DNA of 64,000 bases from Paenibacillus sonchi. Its GTDB lineage: Bacteria > Bacillota > Bacilli > Paenibacillales > Paenibacillaceae. Below are positions 27,098-37,676 of this stretch, in pieces. Below the pieces are notes generated by a model. The model did no database searches and was not told where the DNA came from. It was given only the letters and a program-made list of their open reading frames with translations. Both the position numbers and the translations under genes were made by a program. The stretch's first letter is position 1; the number at the start of each line of letters is the position of its first letter. The stretch covers positions 5,828,001 to 5,892,000 of the forward strand of contig NZ_CP068595.1 in the NCBI RefSeq assembly GCF_016772475.1, in the 5' to 3' direction.

Positions 27098-30000
27098 TCA
27101 TCCGTTTTGTACTCTGAATAACTCCAGGCGCTGCTGCAGCTCTGCTTTTTTGCGGGCCAAATCCTGCAGACGCTCTTCATGAAGCCCCAGACTGTGAGCA
27201 TACGTCTTCACCCGGATTTTGATCGAACCGCTCGGTTTGTTGGCATCGATATCATGCAAAGCCGAGTACGGAGTCCCCGCAGCAGAAATTATCGAGTCGA
27301 TCAGCCCGTAAGTGGGGGCATCATGCCCGCATTTGAAGCTGGACAAGTCCAGCACAGCCACATGGGGATGGCGCGCAGCGAACTTGGCCGCCCACACTTT
27401 TTGCACGCTGTTGGAACTGAAATTTTCCGGCCATACATCGCTGACTTCAAGCGCTTGTTTCACCCGCCCGCTGTTCAGATCATCGCTGAAAAAGCGGTTC
27501 TGCCACGTCTCGTCTTTGGGAATGGAGCGCATGGACAAAATGGGATAGCCGAGTACCTGAAATTCTTCAAGCACACTGTGATTCAGGCCCGGATCGGAGT
27601 GGTAGGGACGCCCGATCATCAGAATGGCAAGGCGGTTATCCCGCTCAACCTGCTCCAGAATGATGCGGCCCTTCTCTTGCATTTCTGTATCGAACAACTC
27701 CATCGCGTTCCAGCCCTGCATTGCGGCAAAGTCGCTTTCATCCCGGGTGATTTGCAAGTGTTCTCCAAAGGCTTCATACAACTGACTCTTTAACAAGTTC
27801 GGCTCGGTGAACGTAACCGCCGGATCCAGATAGACCATTCCTCTCGCCCTGAAGAAATCCACTTCTTTGGTAAAGGCAGCCTTGATCACATTCGGGGCCC
27901 CGGCGGCTATTGGACAGCTGGCCGAATCCATTACATTTTGTACATACGTCGGGATGTGGGTGATACACGGGAAGAAGATATAATCCAGCGATTGCTGCTC
28001 ATGGTGCTTAAACAGCAGATTGTGAACATGGGCTTGGGCCACTTTCGAAGGGTAGCATGGATCGATCGAGCCGTATTTACCGCCTTCCTGCCACATTTCC
28101 CCGCTCGTTTGATCGCTAAACACAATATTGCGGCCATCAATGCCCAATGTCTCGAAATAGGACCGCCAGAAAGGTGCAGTAGACCAAATGTTTAGTACCC
28201 GCGGAATCCCGATACGGATCCGGCTGCGCCGCTTCATTGCCCCGGTGGAAGAACGCGCAAACGGACGTTGATCCGGTCTTGTACGCCTTCCGCCGAACTG
28301 AGGCCAACCCCGTTTCAGCCGGACACCATCCATCGGCAAGCCCGGTTCCGGAAGAGGCTCCGCATCGTAAAAATGCTGAAACATGCGGCGGGCCTCGTAT
28401 TCCACAAGGTTGGGAAACTGTTTTTTCAGTTCCTGCCGCTCTCTTGTGATTTTGATGACCGCTTCCTTGTCTTCCACCGTCCCCTTTTCACAGGAGAAAC
28501 CGGAAATGTACCGCGCCGTTTGCCCATCCGGTGTCTTGGAGTCAATAAAGGTGCGGCTGCAGTGGTTGGGACAAAATTGACAGCGGGTCGATTCGTCATT
28601 GCGGCTTTCATAACGCAGATCGATGACGGTATTCAGTCCCAAGAAGGTGGAGTACCCCCGGCGCTTCACCACGCGCAAGGTTTCCATGGCCGCGCCAATG
28701 GCCCCCGCTTCTCCCGGATGCGGATGGACGTATATTTCGGCACCCGGAACCCGCTGTTTGATATAATCAACCTGGGCCTTGACTGCAGCCAAATTGTATT
28801 GGGTTCCGCCCTGCAGGACGAACTTGCGGCCAAGTTCAGCCATACGCGGAATCTGGACCACATACTGCCATATATTTTTCGGCAGAACCAGAGCGAGTCC
28901 GGCGAGCATTTCCTCTTTGGAAAACCCCTCCTTCTGAAAATTCACCCGGTCCGCGTCCAGGAATACTGCACAGCCATAGGAAAATTTAGGGCTCAATGCT
29001 GCGCCAAAGGCCGTATCCGCATACTCCTGAACCGGAATACCGAACTGATCCGCCATCGCCTGCAGCAGCATCCCGTTCCCGGCGGAGCATTGATTAGACA
29101 GCTTGAAATTGCGGATATCCCTGTTTTTCAGAAAAAGCACCTTAATGTCCTGCCCGCCGATGTCACAGATCACATCGATGTCGCCGAATTGGTGAACGGC
29201 GCTTGTCATATGGGCAACGGTCTCCACTATATTGACGTCAGCCCTTAATGTCTTTTCCAGAACATCCGCAGCATAACCCGTGGCGCCAAAGCCGATAATC
29301 TCCAAATCGGCTTCCTGCCCCTCTACCTTATCCCGGATCCGCTTTAACATTTCTTTTGTATCCTCAAGCGGATTCCCTTTGGAGAGCTGATATTCTTTCA
29401 GCAGAATTTCTCCCTGATCATCAATCAGAACAGCTTTGGATGAAGTGGAGCCACCGTCAAGACCGATCACCGCTTTCACCTTCTGCCCTGGGGTGAAGGC
29501 TGCCATTGTAAATCCGGGGATGTTGTATTGCCGCTGAAATTGTTCGAGTTCGTTGCCGCTGTTCACCAGCGGCGGACCGGCTTTCCCGCTGAGTCTGGCT
29601 TGCCGCCCGTGGGCAATAAATTCCTTAAGCCCTTTTACTCCCAGATAGGCACCGGTATCCATGGGCTCGTACATCCCGTACAGGACCGCCCCGTAGGCTG
29701 CATAATACTGTGAATGCTCCGGAACATAAATCAGCTCCTGGACGGGGATGTCTTTCGGATAATCGTATCCCCGTTCCTGCCAGGTCTGAGGGATCCGCTT
29801 ACGCCAGCATTCCTGCAGGAAGGTTAAGTAGGTATTCGGCCCGCCCAGCAGCAAAACATGGTGCCTCAGGGTATTGCCCCTGGTGAGAACGGAAAGATTC
29901 TGCATCACGATGGCATCCGCCAGCGAACACATAATCTCTGGTGAAGGAATGCCGCTTTTGACGAGATTGACAATATCCGTTTCGGCAAATACCCCGCATT

Positions 30001-30538
30001 TTGCGGCCACATGGTGCAATTTTGAATCGTCAAAGTGCAGCTTTCCCATGCTCCCCATAGGCATCCCCACCTTGATCAGACATTTGTCGATCATGGCACC
30101 GGTGCCGGATGCACATTTATCATTCATAGAGGTATAAGCTTGCTTACGGCCTGTTTCCTCATTTTTTTTAAAAATAATGATCTTCGCATCTTGTCCGCCA
30201 AGTTCAATCACGCTGCCGGCGTCAGGATGAAGCTGCTCTACAGCCATGGTAACCGCATTGACCTCCTGTACGAATTTCGCTCCGATATGGGGAGCAATAG
30301 GCCCGCTGCCGGAACCCGTCGCAAACACGCGAATGTTCTCCTGCTCTATATCCGGAAATTCACTCCCAATGTCCATTAACATTTCCAGAACCTTTTCCGC
30401 CTGTTTTGTATGATGGCGCTGATAATCCGACCACAGGATTTGCTTGCTTTCAGGATCTACCACTGTGGCCTTGACGGTCGTTGAGCCTACATCAATGCCA
30501 ATAATTAGAGAATCCCGACCTTGAATCATGTGACTCAT
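27098..30538 (-). CDS. Double BcrAD/BadFG-type ATPase with DUF2229, dehydratase activase-like
   Basis: An 1146-residue protein with two ASKHA-type ATPase domains. The first (about 12-270) has GIDVGSTTVKATVVD and GGQDAKIIIF; the second (about 340-590) has GLDGGSTSSKAVLID and DIGGQDIKVLF. Each keeps the two cysteines that in dimeric HgdC hold a shared [4Fe-4S] cluster (NDKCASGTG and AAKCGVFAE; SNQCSAGNG and SYGCAVFLD), so one chain may form the whole cluster. A CQFCPNHC motif follows near residue 655, then a DUF2229 domain (from about 778, GIPRVLNIWSTAPFW). Known relatives drive ATP-dependent low-potential electron transfer. ATG 30538 follows AAGGAG. Confidence 0.8.
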   Translation of the reverse strand: MSHMIQGRDSLIIGIDVGSTTVKATVVDPESKQILWSDYQRHHTKQAEKVLEMLMDIGSEFPDIEQENIRVFATGSGSGPIAPHIGAKFVQEVNAVTMAVEQLHPDAGSVIELGGQDAKIIIFKKNEETGRKQAYTSMNDKCASGTGAMIDKCLIKVGMPMGSMGKLHFDDSKLHHVAAKCGVFAETDIVNLVKSGIPSPEIMCSLADAIVMQNLSVLTRGNTLRHHVLLLGGPNTYLTFLQECWRKRIPQTWQERGYDYPKDIPVQELIYVPEHSQYYAAYGAVLYGMYEPMDTGAYLGVKGLKEFIAHGRQARLSGKAGPPLVNSGNELEQFQRQYNIPGFTMAAFTPGQKVKAVIGLDGGSTSSKAVLIDDQGEILLKEYQLSKGNPLEDTKEMLKRIRDKVEGQEADLEIIGFGATGYAADVLEKTLRADVNIVETVAHMTSAVHQFGDIDVICDIGGQDIKVLFLKNRDIRNFKLSNQCSAGNGMLLQAMADQFGIPVQEYADTAFGAALSPKFSYGCAVFLDADRVNFQKEGFSKEEMLAGLALVLPKNIWQYVVQIPRMAELGRKFVLQGGTQYNLAAVKAQVDYIKQRVPGAEIYVHPHPGEAGAIGAAMETLRVVKRRGYSTFLGLNTVIDLRYESRNDESTRCQFCPNHCSRTFIDSKTPDGQTARYISGFSCEKGTVEDKEAVIKITRERQELKKQFPNLVEYEARRMFQHFYDAEPLPEPGLPMDGVRLKRGWPQFGGRRTRPDQRPFARSSTGAMKRRSRIRIGIPRVLNIWSTAPFWRSYFETLGIDGRNIVFSDQTSGEMWQEGGKYGSIDPCYPSKVAQAHVHNLLFKHHEQQSLDYIFFPCITHIPTYVQNVMDSASCPIAAGAPNVIKAAFTKEVDFFRARGMVYLDPAVTFTEPNLLKSQLYEAFGEHLQITRDESDFAAMQGWNAMELFDTEMQEKGRIILEQVERDNRLAILMIGRPYHSDPGLNHSVLEEFQVLGYPILSMRSIPKDETWQNRFFSDDLNSGRVKQALEVSDVWPENFSSNSVQKVWAAKFAARHPHVAVLDLSSFKCGHDAPTYGLIDSIISAAGTPYSALHDIDANKPSGSIKIRVKTYAHSLGLHEERLQDLARKKAELQQRLELFRVQNG

Positions 30539-30684
30539 ATCATTACTCCTTATCCAATTCACATCCTGCTTAGTTTATACAATAAATGCTTTTTTTATAA
30601 TACTTGGATGGTTTGGATTATAGAGGGCAAAAATAGTTTGAACGGTCCGATACATCAAACACTTTTGAAAGGGAGATCTCACCA

Positions 30685-32100
30685 TTGCCTTGGATCATTC
30701 TGGCTTTCTTAGTATTGATCATCCAAATCATGGCTATTATCATTACCGAATACCGCCGCCCGGACAAAGCAGTAGCTTGGGTAATGATCTTATTTATGAT
30801 CCCGTTGGTCGGCTTCCTGCCGTATTATTTTATTGCCAAAAGATATACCCGCCACCGTATCCTTAGCCAGAATGAGTATAACCAGCGGGAATCGTTCAAA
30901 GCAGAGCTCATTTATCGATGCAACCAGCGGATACCGGCTAACGGGCTGGCGGAAACGGTTTCAAAAAATAAAAAACTTCAACATATAGTCCAAAATAAAC
31001 TGAATCTCCCCATCACCGCTTGCAATGAGACAACAGTATACGCTGAATCCGAACACGCCTTTAAAGCGATGCTGGAGTCGATTGCTGCGGCCAAACATCA
31101 TATTCATCTGGAGTTCTACATTATCCGTGATGATGAGCTTGGTATTCAATTTAAGCAGCTGCTGATTCAAAAAGCACAGGAAGGGGTTTACGTTCGGCTT
31201 TTATATGACGGGATTGGCAGCAGACGTTTGGGAAAGGCTTTTATTAAACAGCTGCGGGAGGCTGGCGTGGAAATCGGTTGTTTTTCCCCTCCGCTGGTCA
31301 CTTTTTTTCAAAGGCAGCTCAACTACCGGAATCATCGTAAAATCGTCGTCGTCGACGGGAAAATCGGTTTTTTGGGCGGTTTAAATATCGGAGATGAATA
31401 CTTGGGGAAGGACCCTTCCTTTGGTTATTGGCGGGACACTCATTTCAGTATGAAAGGCGATGCCGTTCTGTGGATCCAATATACCTTTTTGACCGATTGG
31501 TATGTGGTTAAGGGTCAATTGCTCACCGATTCCAGTTATGTTCCCGTACAGGAAAGCCACGGAAGAGACATTGTACAAATCGTGAAGAGTGGTCCCGATG
31601 AAACAATCCTGGAGCTTATTTTCACACTGATCATTTCGGCGAAGCAGCGAATTTATATAGAAACGCCATATTTCATTCCTGATCCCGGTGTCCTGTTGGC
31701 CATAAAAACAGCCGTCATGGGTGGTGTTGATGTTCGCATCATCATTCCCGGCACCCCTGATAAAAAACTTGTTTATAACTGTTCTTTATCCTATGTTCAG
31801 GAACTGCTCCAGGCCGGGGTGCGCTTTTATTGCTATCAGCAAGGATTTCTCCATGCCAAAGTATTGATTTCAGATGACCTCGCCTGCTCCGGCAGCACAA
31901 ATATGGATCTGCGCAGCTTTTGCGACCAATTCGAGTTGAACGCAGTCTTTTTCGACAGGAAGATCGTGAACCGTTTGACGGATGATTTTTTTACAGATCT
32001 TAGTGTAAGCAATGAGATTGTACAATCTGAATTTGAAAAGCGGCCACCCCAGCAAAAAATGAAGGAAGTTTTCGCCCGGCTGCTTTCGCCTTTTTTTTAG
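30685..32100 (+). CDS. cls: Cardiolipin synthase (phospholipase D family)
   Basis: A 471-residue membrane enzyme joining two phosphatidylglycerols to cardiolipin. Two N-terminal transmembrane helices (about residues 3-22 and 30-50) precede two HKD motifs: RNHRKIVVVDGKIGFLGG and FLHAKVLISDDLACSGSTN. The start is TTG with AAAGGGAG ten bases upstream. It is divergent from the ATPase gene and monocistronic, with a hairpin downstream. Length and layout match Bacillales ClsA/YwnE types. Confidence 0.92.
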   Translation: MPWIILAFLVLIIQIMAIIITEYRRPDKAVAWVMILFMIPLVGFLPYYFIAKRYTRHRILSQNEYNQRESFKAELIYRCNQRIPANGLAETVSKNKKLQHIVQNKLNLPITACNETTVYAESEHAFKAMLESIAAAKHHIHLEFYIIRDDELGIQFKQLLIQKAQEGVYVRLLYDGIGSRRLGKAFIKQLREAGVEIGCFSPPLVTFFQRQLNYRNHRKIVVVDGKIGFLGGLNIGDEYLGKDPSFGYWRDTHFSMKGDAVLWIQYTFLTDWYVVKGQLLTDSSYVPVQESHGRDIVQIVKSGPDETILELIFTLIISAKQRIYIETPYFIPDPGVLLAIKTAVMGGVDVRIIIPGTPDKKLVYNCSLSYVQELLQAGVRFYCYQQGFLHAKVLISDDLACSGSTNMDLRSFCDQFELNAVFFDRKIVNRLTDDFFTDLSVSNEIVQSEFEKRPPQQKMKEVFARLLSPFF

Positions 32101-32151
32101 AAGAAATAAGATCCGTCCTGCGCCAATAGGGGTTAACCCCATGATATGGAA

Positions 32152-32206
32152 AAAGAGGATGCTCCCAGCAGCCCATTAACGGCTCTGAAGAACATCCTCT
32201 TTACTC
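32152..32206. terminator. Terminator between cls and lpdA
   Basis: Stem aaagaggatg / catcctcttt with a 31-base loop between convergent genes; a 12-bp palindrome ggggttaacccc lies just before it (32129-32140). Confidence 0.6.
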
Positions 32207-32231
32207 TGCTTGTAGACAAACGTGTAAATTA

Positions 32232-33644
32232 TTATTTCACGACGTGAATCGGGTGGCCTTCTACCAGTTCAGCGGCTTCCATAACGATTTCGCCAAGGGT
32301 CGGATGCGCGTGGATGGTCAATGCGATATCTTCGAGCGTAGCGCCCATTTCAATCGCCAGTCCCAGCTCAGCAATCAGGTTGGATGCTTCAATACCGACG
32401 ATTTGCGCGCCGAGTACAAGGTTGTTCTCGCTGTTAGCCACAATCTTGATGAAGCCTTCCGGACTGTTCAGGGATACCGCACGGCCGTTGCCTGCGAACG
32501 GGAACTTGCCGCTCTTTACGGTGTAGCCTTTGTCCTTCGCTTCTTTCTCAGTCAGGCCTACGCTGGAGCATTCAGGATCTGTGAACACGACAGCCGGGAT
32601 TACTTTGTAGTCCACTACGGATTTGTGTCCGGAGATGGCTTCTGCAGCAACTTTGCCTTCGTAGGAGGCTTTGTGCGCCAGAGCCAGACCTGGAACAATA
32701 TCGCCGATCGCATAAATGTTAGGGATGTTGGTACGGCCCTGATGGTCAACCTTGATCAGTCCGCGTTCGTCCAGTTCAATGCCGATCAGATCCAGACCCA
32801 GTTCTCCATCCGTGTTCGGACGGCGGCCAACCGTAACCAGCAGGTAATCTGCAGTAACTTCTTTGGACTCTCCGCCTACGGAGTACTTCACAGTAACTTC
32901 CTTGTCGTTCTGAACCGCACTTTCAGCTTTGGCATTGGTTACGATCTCGATGCCTGTTTTTGCCATGTTTTTGGCAACCAGACGGGTCATATCCTTATCA
33001 AAGCCTGGCAGAACGGTATCCAGACCTTCAATGATAGTTACCTTAGTGCCGAACTTCGAGTACATTTGACCAAGCTCTGCACCGATATAACCGCCGCCGA
33101 TCACGATCATGCTCTTCGGAATTTCCGGCAGCTCAAGCGCTTCGGTTGAAGACAGAATACGTCCGCCGAACGGGAAAGGCTTCAGCTCAATCGGGCGCGA
33201 ACCTGTAGCGATGATGCAGTTGTTGAACTTGTAGCGCGGGGACTCATGCTCATTGAACAAACGGGCTTCGTTTGCGCTGATAAACATGGCTTCACCGCTG
33301 AACACCTCAATTTTGTTGCCTTTCATCAGGCTGGTTACGCCGGTGGTCATTCTTTTGACCACGCCGTTTTTGAATTCCTGCGTTTTCGCCCAGTCTACTT
33401 TGACGTTCTCGGCAGTAACCCCGAAAACCTCACCGTGCTGTGCTGCTTCATACTGATGTGCTGCTGAGATCAGCGCCTTGGAAGGGATACAGCCGCGGTT
33501 CAAACATACGCCGCCGAGTTCCGATTTGTCCACGATCAGGACCTTTTGGCCGAGCTGGGCGGCACGGATTGCCGCCACATACCCGCCGGGACCTGCACCA
33601 ATAACCAATGTGTCGATTTCGATTGAAGCGTCTCCGACTACCAT
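32232..33644 (-). CDS. lpdA: Dihydrolipoamide dehydrogenase (E3)
   Basis: A 470-residue FAD flavoenzyme that reoxidises the lipoyl arms of the E2 core and passes electrons to NAD+. FAD-binding GAGPGGYVAAIRAAQLG, redox disulfide GGVCLNRGCIPSK, NAD-binding VIGGGYIGAELG, the second FAD site IYAIGDIVPG and the C-terminal active His-Glu in TIHAHPTLGE are all present. A GGAGGTG site precedes the ATG, 3 bp after the E2 stop. Last gene of the pyruvate dehydrogenase operon. Confidence 0.97.
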   Translation of the reverse strand: MVVGDASIEIDTLVIGAGPGGYVAAIRAAQLGQKVLIVDKSELGGVCLNRGCIPSKALISAAHQYEAAQHGEVFGVTAENVKVDWAKTQEFKNGVVKRMTTGVTSLMKGNKIEVFSGEAMFISANEARLFNEHESPRYKFNNCIIATGSRPIELKPFPFGGRILSSTEALELPEIPKSMIVIGGGYIGAELGQMYSKFGTKVTIIEGLDTVLPGFDKDMTRLVAKNMAKTGIEIVTNAKAESAVQNDKEVTVKYSVGGESKEVTADYLLVTVGRRPNTDGELGLDLIGIELDERGLIKVDHQGRTNIPNIYAIGDIVPGLALAHKASYEGKVAAEAISGHKSVVDYKVIPAVVFTDPECSSVGLTEKEAKDKGYTVKSGKFPFAGNGRAVSLNSPEGFIKIVANSENNLVLGAQIVGIEASNLIAELGLAIEMGATLEDIALTIHAHPTLGEIVMEAAELVEGHPIHVVK

Positions 33645-33647
33645 TTA

Positions 33648-35285
33648 TTACACCTCCATAACTAACATATCAGGATTTGCAAGCAGGGTCTTAATGTAAT
33701 TCATAAAGTTCTGTGCTGTTGCGCCATCGATGATCCGGTGGTCAAAGCTCAAGGACAGTGCCATTACAGGAGCTGCTACGATCTCGCCATTCTTAACAAC
33801 CGGCTTCTCGGTGATGCGTCCGGTACCCAGGATCGCCACTTCAGGGAAGTTGATGATCGGAGTGAAGAACATACCGCCGGCAGAACCGATGTTAGTGATC
33901 GAAATCGTGCTGCCTTTCATCTCGTTCGGTGCGAGCTTGCCGTCACGTCCGCGCAGAGCCAGATCCGTAATCGCGCTAGCGATCATCCAGATGCTCTTGC
34001 GGTCAGCGTCTTTGATTACAGGCACGATCAGGCCGTTGTCTGTATCAGTTGCGATACCGATGTTGTAGTATTTCTTGTAGACAATTTCATTGGCCGCTTC
34101 GTCAATAGTGGCGTTAAGCGCAGGGAACTGACGGGAAGCTGCAACAAGTGCCTTCACGATGAACGGAAGGTAAGTAACCTTCACGCCTTTCTTCTCGGCA
34201 ACTGGCTTCATGCGGGCACGGAAAGCTACCAGCTCGGTAACATCCACTTCGTCCATGATGGTAACATGAGGTGCAGTGTATGCCGATTTAACCATGGCGT
34301 TGGCAATTGCTTTGCGGATGCCTTTGAACGGAACCCGTTCTTCTTCCAGGCTAACGTTGCCGGAAGCTGCTGCTGCCGCTGGTGCCTTGGCTTTTGGAGC
34401 TTCAGCTGCCGGTGCTGCCGGAGCAGAAGCCGCTGCTGCCGGAGCCGCCGCTGGCGCTGCAGCACCGCCCTTCAGGAAGGCTTCCACATCTTCATGGGTA
34501 ATCTTGCCGTTTTTGCCGGTGCCGTTCACCTTGGAGATGTCAACGCTTTGATCACGGGCAAACTTGCGTACACTTGGCGTAGCCAGCACATCACGGTTAG
34601 GCGCTGGAGCCGCTGCTGGTGCTGCCGCTGCTGCCGGAGCTGCTGTCTGGGCAGCAGGAGCTTCAGCATGGCCGCCTTCCTGCTGTGGCACATCGCCTTC
34701 TGCGGCAATGATGGCTACCACTTCGCCTACACGGCAGACCTGACCGTCCTTGGCGAATACTTCCAGCACCGTGCCGTTGACCGGGGAAGGAACTTCCACT
34801 ACTGCCTTGTCATTCTGCACTTCCATGATGATATCATCGTCGGTAATTTTGTCCCCTGCTTTGATATGCATCTTGATAATTTCGCCTTCATGCAGACCTT
34901 CACCAAGCTCAGGGAACTTATATTCAAAATTCGCCGGGCTGCTTGTAGCTGGAGAAGAAGTAGTGTCTGCTCCGCCTTTGGCTGCATCCGCTTCTTGAGT
35001 GGACTGGGCTTCAGCATGGCCGCCTTCCTGCTCAGGAATATCGCCTTCAGCATCAATGATGGCTACCACTTCGCCTACGCGGCAGACTTGGCCGTCTTTG
35101 GTGAACACTTCCAGGACTGTGCCGTTGACCGGACAAGGAACTTCCACTACAGCCTTGTCATTCTGTACTTCCATTACGATATCGTCATCGGTTACTTTGT
35201 CGCCGGCTTTGATATGCATTTTGATAATTTCGCCTTCATGCAAACCTTCGCCCAGCTCAGGGAACCGGTACTCAAATTTTGCCAC
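33648..35285 (-). CDS. pdhC: Dihydrolipoamide acetyltransferase, pyruvate dehydrogenase E2
   Basis: A 545-residue core subunit carrying acetyl groups from E1 to CoA. Two N-terminal lipoyl domains (about 1-80 and 117-197) each have the lipoyl-Lys loop DKAVVEVP; the first reads PCPVNG and the second PSPVNG. Long Ala/Pro-rich linkers follow, then the E1/E3-binding domain ([21 protein letters not shown]) and the catalytic domain ending in [15 protein letters not shown] with the active His and Asp. The start is GTG with AGGAGG eight bases upstream. B. subtilis PdhC has one lipoyl domain; here a 275-bp segment is duplicated. Confidence 0.96.
   Translation of the reverse strand: MAKFEYRFPELGEGLHEGEIIKMHIKAGDKVTDDDIVMEVQNDKAVVEVPCPVNGTVLEVFTKDGQVCRVGEVVAIIDAEGDIPEQEGGHAEAQSTQEADAAKGGADTTSSPATSSPANFEYKFPELGEGLHEGEIIKMHIKAGDKITDDDIIMEVQNDKAVVEVPSPVNGTVLEVFAKDGQVCRVGEVVAIIAAEGDVPQQEGGHAEAPAAQTAAPAAAAAPAAAPAPNRDVLATPSVRKFARDQSVDISKVNGTGKNGKITHEDVEAFLKGGAAAPAAAPAAAASAPAAPAAEAPKAKAPAAAAASGNVSLEEERVPFKGIRKAIANAMVKSAYTAPHVTIMDEVDVTELVAFRARMKPVAEKKGVKVTYLPFIVKALVAASRQFPALNATIDEAANEIVYKKYYNIGIATDTDNGLIVPVIKDADRKSIWMIASAITDLALRGRDGKLAPNEMKGSTISITNIGSAGGMFFTPIINFPEVAILGTGRITEKPVVKNGEIVAAPVMALSLSFDHRIIDGATAQNFMNYIKTLLANPDMLVMEV
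34661..34935 (-). repeat. Lipoyl-domain duplication, second copy
   Basis: Ungapped counterpart of 35009-35283, highly similar at the DNA level. It encodes the second lipoyl domain plus the linker that begins before it. Confidence 0.8.
35009..35283 (-). repeat. Lipoyl-domain duplication, first copy
   Basis: Encodes the first lipoyl domain; 275 bp, aligning without gaps to 34661-34935. Most differences are at third codon positions, pointing to an intragenic duplication held under protein-level selection. Confidence 0.8.
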
Positions 35286-35316
35286 CTTAATGACCTCCTA
35301 AAAGTTTATGAACACT

Positions 35317-35338
35317 GCCGCCCTTACATAAGGACGGC
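35317..35338 (-). other. Stem-loop between pdhB and pdhC
   Basis: gccgccctta / taaggacggc, with one G-T type mismatch, in the 66-bp gap between E1beta and E2. No T-tract follows on the minus strand, so it is not a standard terminator; an mRNA-processing or stability element is possible. Confidence 0.45.
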
Positions 35339-35351
35339 TGCAGAAGTATTC

Positions 35352-36328
35352 TTAGAATTCCATTACTTTCTTCACAGCTGCGATTACACGTGCAGGGGTA
35401 GGAATCCAGGTATCCTCGATTTGCGCGAACGGATAAACGGTATCAGGTCCTGCAACGCGAAGCACCGGAGCTTCGAGATGGAGAATAGCTTTTTCATTGA
35501 TTTGTGCGATAACCTCGGCGGCTACACCGGAGCTCTTCTGCGCTTCCTGAACCACAATGGCGCGGTTCGTCTTCTTCACGGAAGCGACAATGGTGTCGAT
35601 GTCAATCGGGCTGACCGTGCGCAGGTCGATAATTTCGGCTTTGATGCCGTCTTTCTCAAGCTGTTCGGCCGCTTTGGTAGCAGTATGTACCATCAGACCG
35701 TAAGTGATGATCGAGACATCGGAGCCTTCGCGGACCACATTGGCTTTGCCCAGCTCAACGGTATATTCACCTTCCGGCACTTCTGCGCGGAATGCATGAT
35801 AGAGGTTCAAATGCTCCATAAAGAATACAGGGTCATTGTCACGGATAGACGCGATCAGCAGTCCCTTGGCATCGTATGGATTGGAAGGAATGACTACCTT
35901 GATCCCCGGGCTTTGGGCGATCAGCCCTTCCAGGGAATCAGTGTGAAGCTCGGCCGCTTTGACGCCGCCGCCAAATGGAGTGCGGAACACTACAGGAGCA
36001 TTGAATCTGCCCCGGAACGCCAGCGCAGACGGGCTGCCTGAACGACGATTTGGTCAAGTGCCTCAAAGATAAAACCAACGAACTGGATTTCGGCAATTGG
36101 ACGGAAGCCTTGAACACCCAGACCAAAAGCCAGACCGCCGATTGCGGATTCAGCCAGCGGAGTATCAAATACGCGATCCTCGCCAAATTCTTTCTGCAGG
36201 CCTTCCGTTACACGGAATACGCCACCAACGTTACCAACGTCTTCCCCGAAGATCAGAACGCCCGGGTCACGGTTCAGTTCAACGCGCATTGCGTCACGAA
36301 TTGCTTCTTTCATATTCATTTGTGCCAT
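35352..36328 (-). pseudogene. pdhB: Pyruvate dehydrogenase E1 beta, frameshifted in this sequence
   Basis: Two frames abutting at 35990 make up a normal E1beta of about 325 residues, which with E1alpha decarboxylates pyruvate using thiamine diphosphate. Frame 1 carries [24 protein letters not shown] and [13 protein letters not shown]; frame 2 continues [15 protein letters not shown] to the end. They meet at a four-G run (plus-strand C at 36010-36013); one more G gives [20 protein letters not shown] sequence. GGGGGA precedes the ATG. As every other pdh gene is intact and the operon is central, a sequencing error is the best explanation. Confidence 0.92.
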
Positions 36329-36343
36329 TGCCTGATATCCCCC

Positions 36344-37441
<1,098 letters not shown>

Positions 37442-37450
37442 TCAGTGTCC

Positions 37451-37566
37451 TCTGTTATAGAATTATTATACACCTGTTTTATCTGTTTCGTCAAAGAAAT
37501 ACGCATAAAATTTATGTTTTCATAAATTTTGTATGTATAACAGGATTATAAATGTTCTATAACAGA
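37451..37566. promoter_or_regulatory. Repeated operator-like TATAACAG sites upstream of pdhA
   Basis: A 12-bp sequence tctgttatagaa (37451-37462) has a perfect inverted copy ttctataacaga (37555-37566). A third tataacag (37536-37543) lies exactly 21 bp before the matching core of the second. The first site sits just downstream of the pdhA -10 box. The arrangement suggests binding by a dimeric regulator with possible looping between pdhA and the divergent esterase. It matches no operator I can name (not cre, Rex or CodY). Confidence 0.5.
37465..37494 (-). promoter_or_regulatory. SigmaA-type promoter of the pdh operon
   Basis: Minus-strand TTGACG (37489-37494) and perfect TATAAT (37465-37470), 18 bp apart, about 55 bp before the pdhA start. 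Confidence 0.75.
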
Positions 37567-37676
37567 TAGACATTTATTTAGCAAGTAAATGATATTTAAC
37601 ACATCTACTGCTTGGGTAATTTTAACGCAACCCGAAGACTAATGCAAAATTCGACAAGAAAGGTGACGATTGAGCA

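Noticed and set aside
33738..36041. 767-codon open frame on the plus strand
   Set aside because: It is antisense to pdhB and pdhC; its composition (His/Cys/Phe-rich) and lack of a ribosome site show a mirror of biased codon use.
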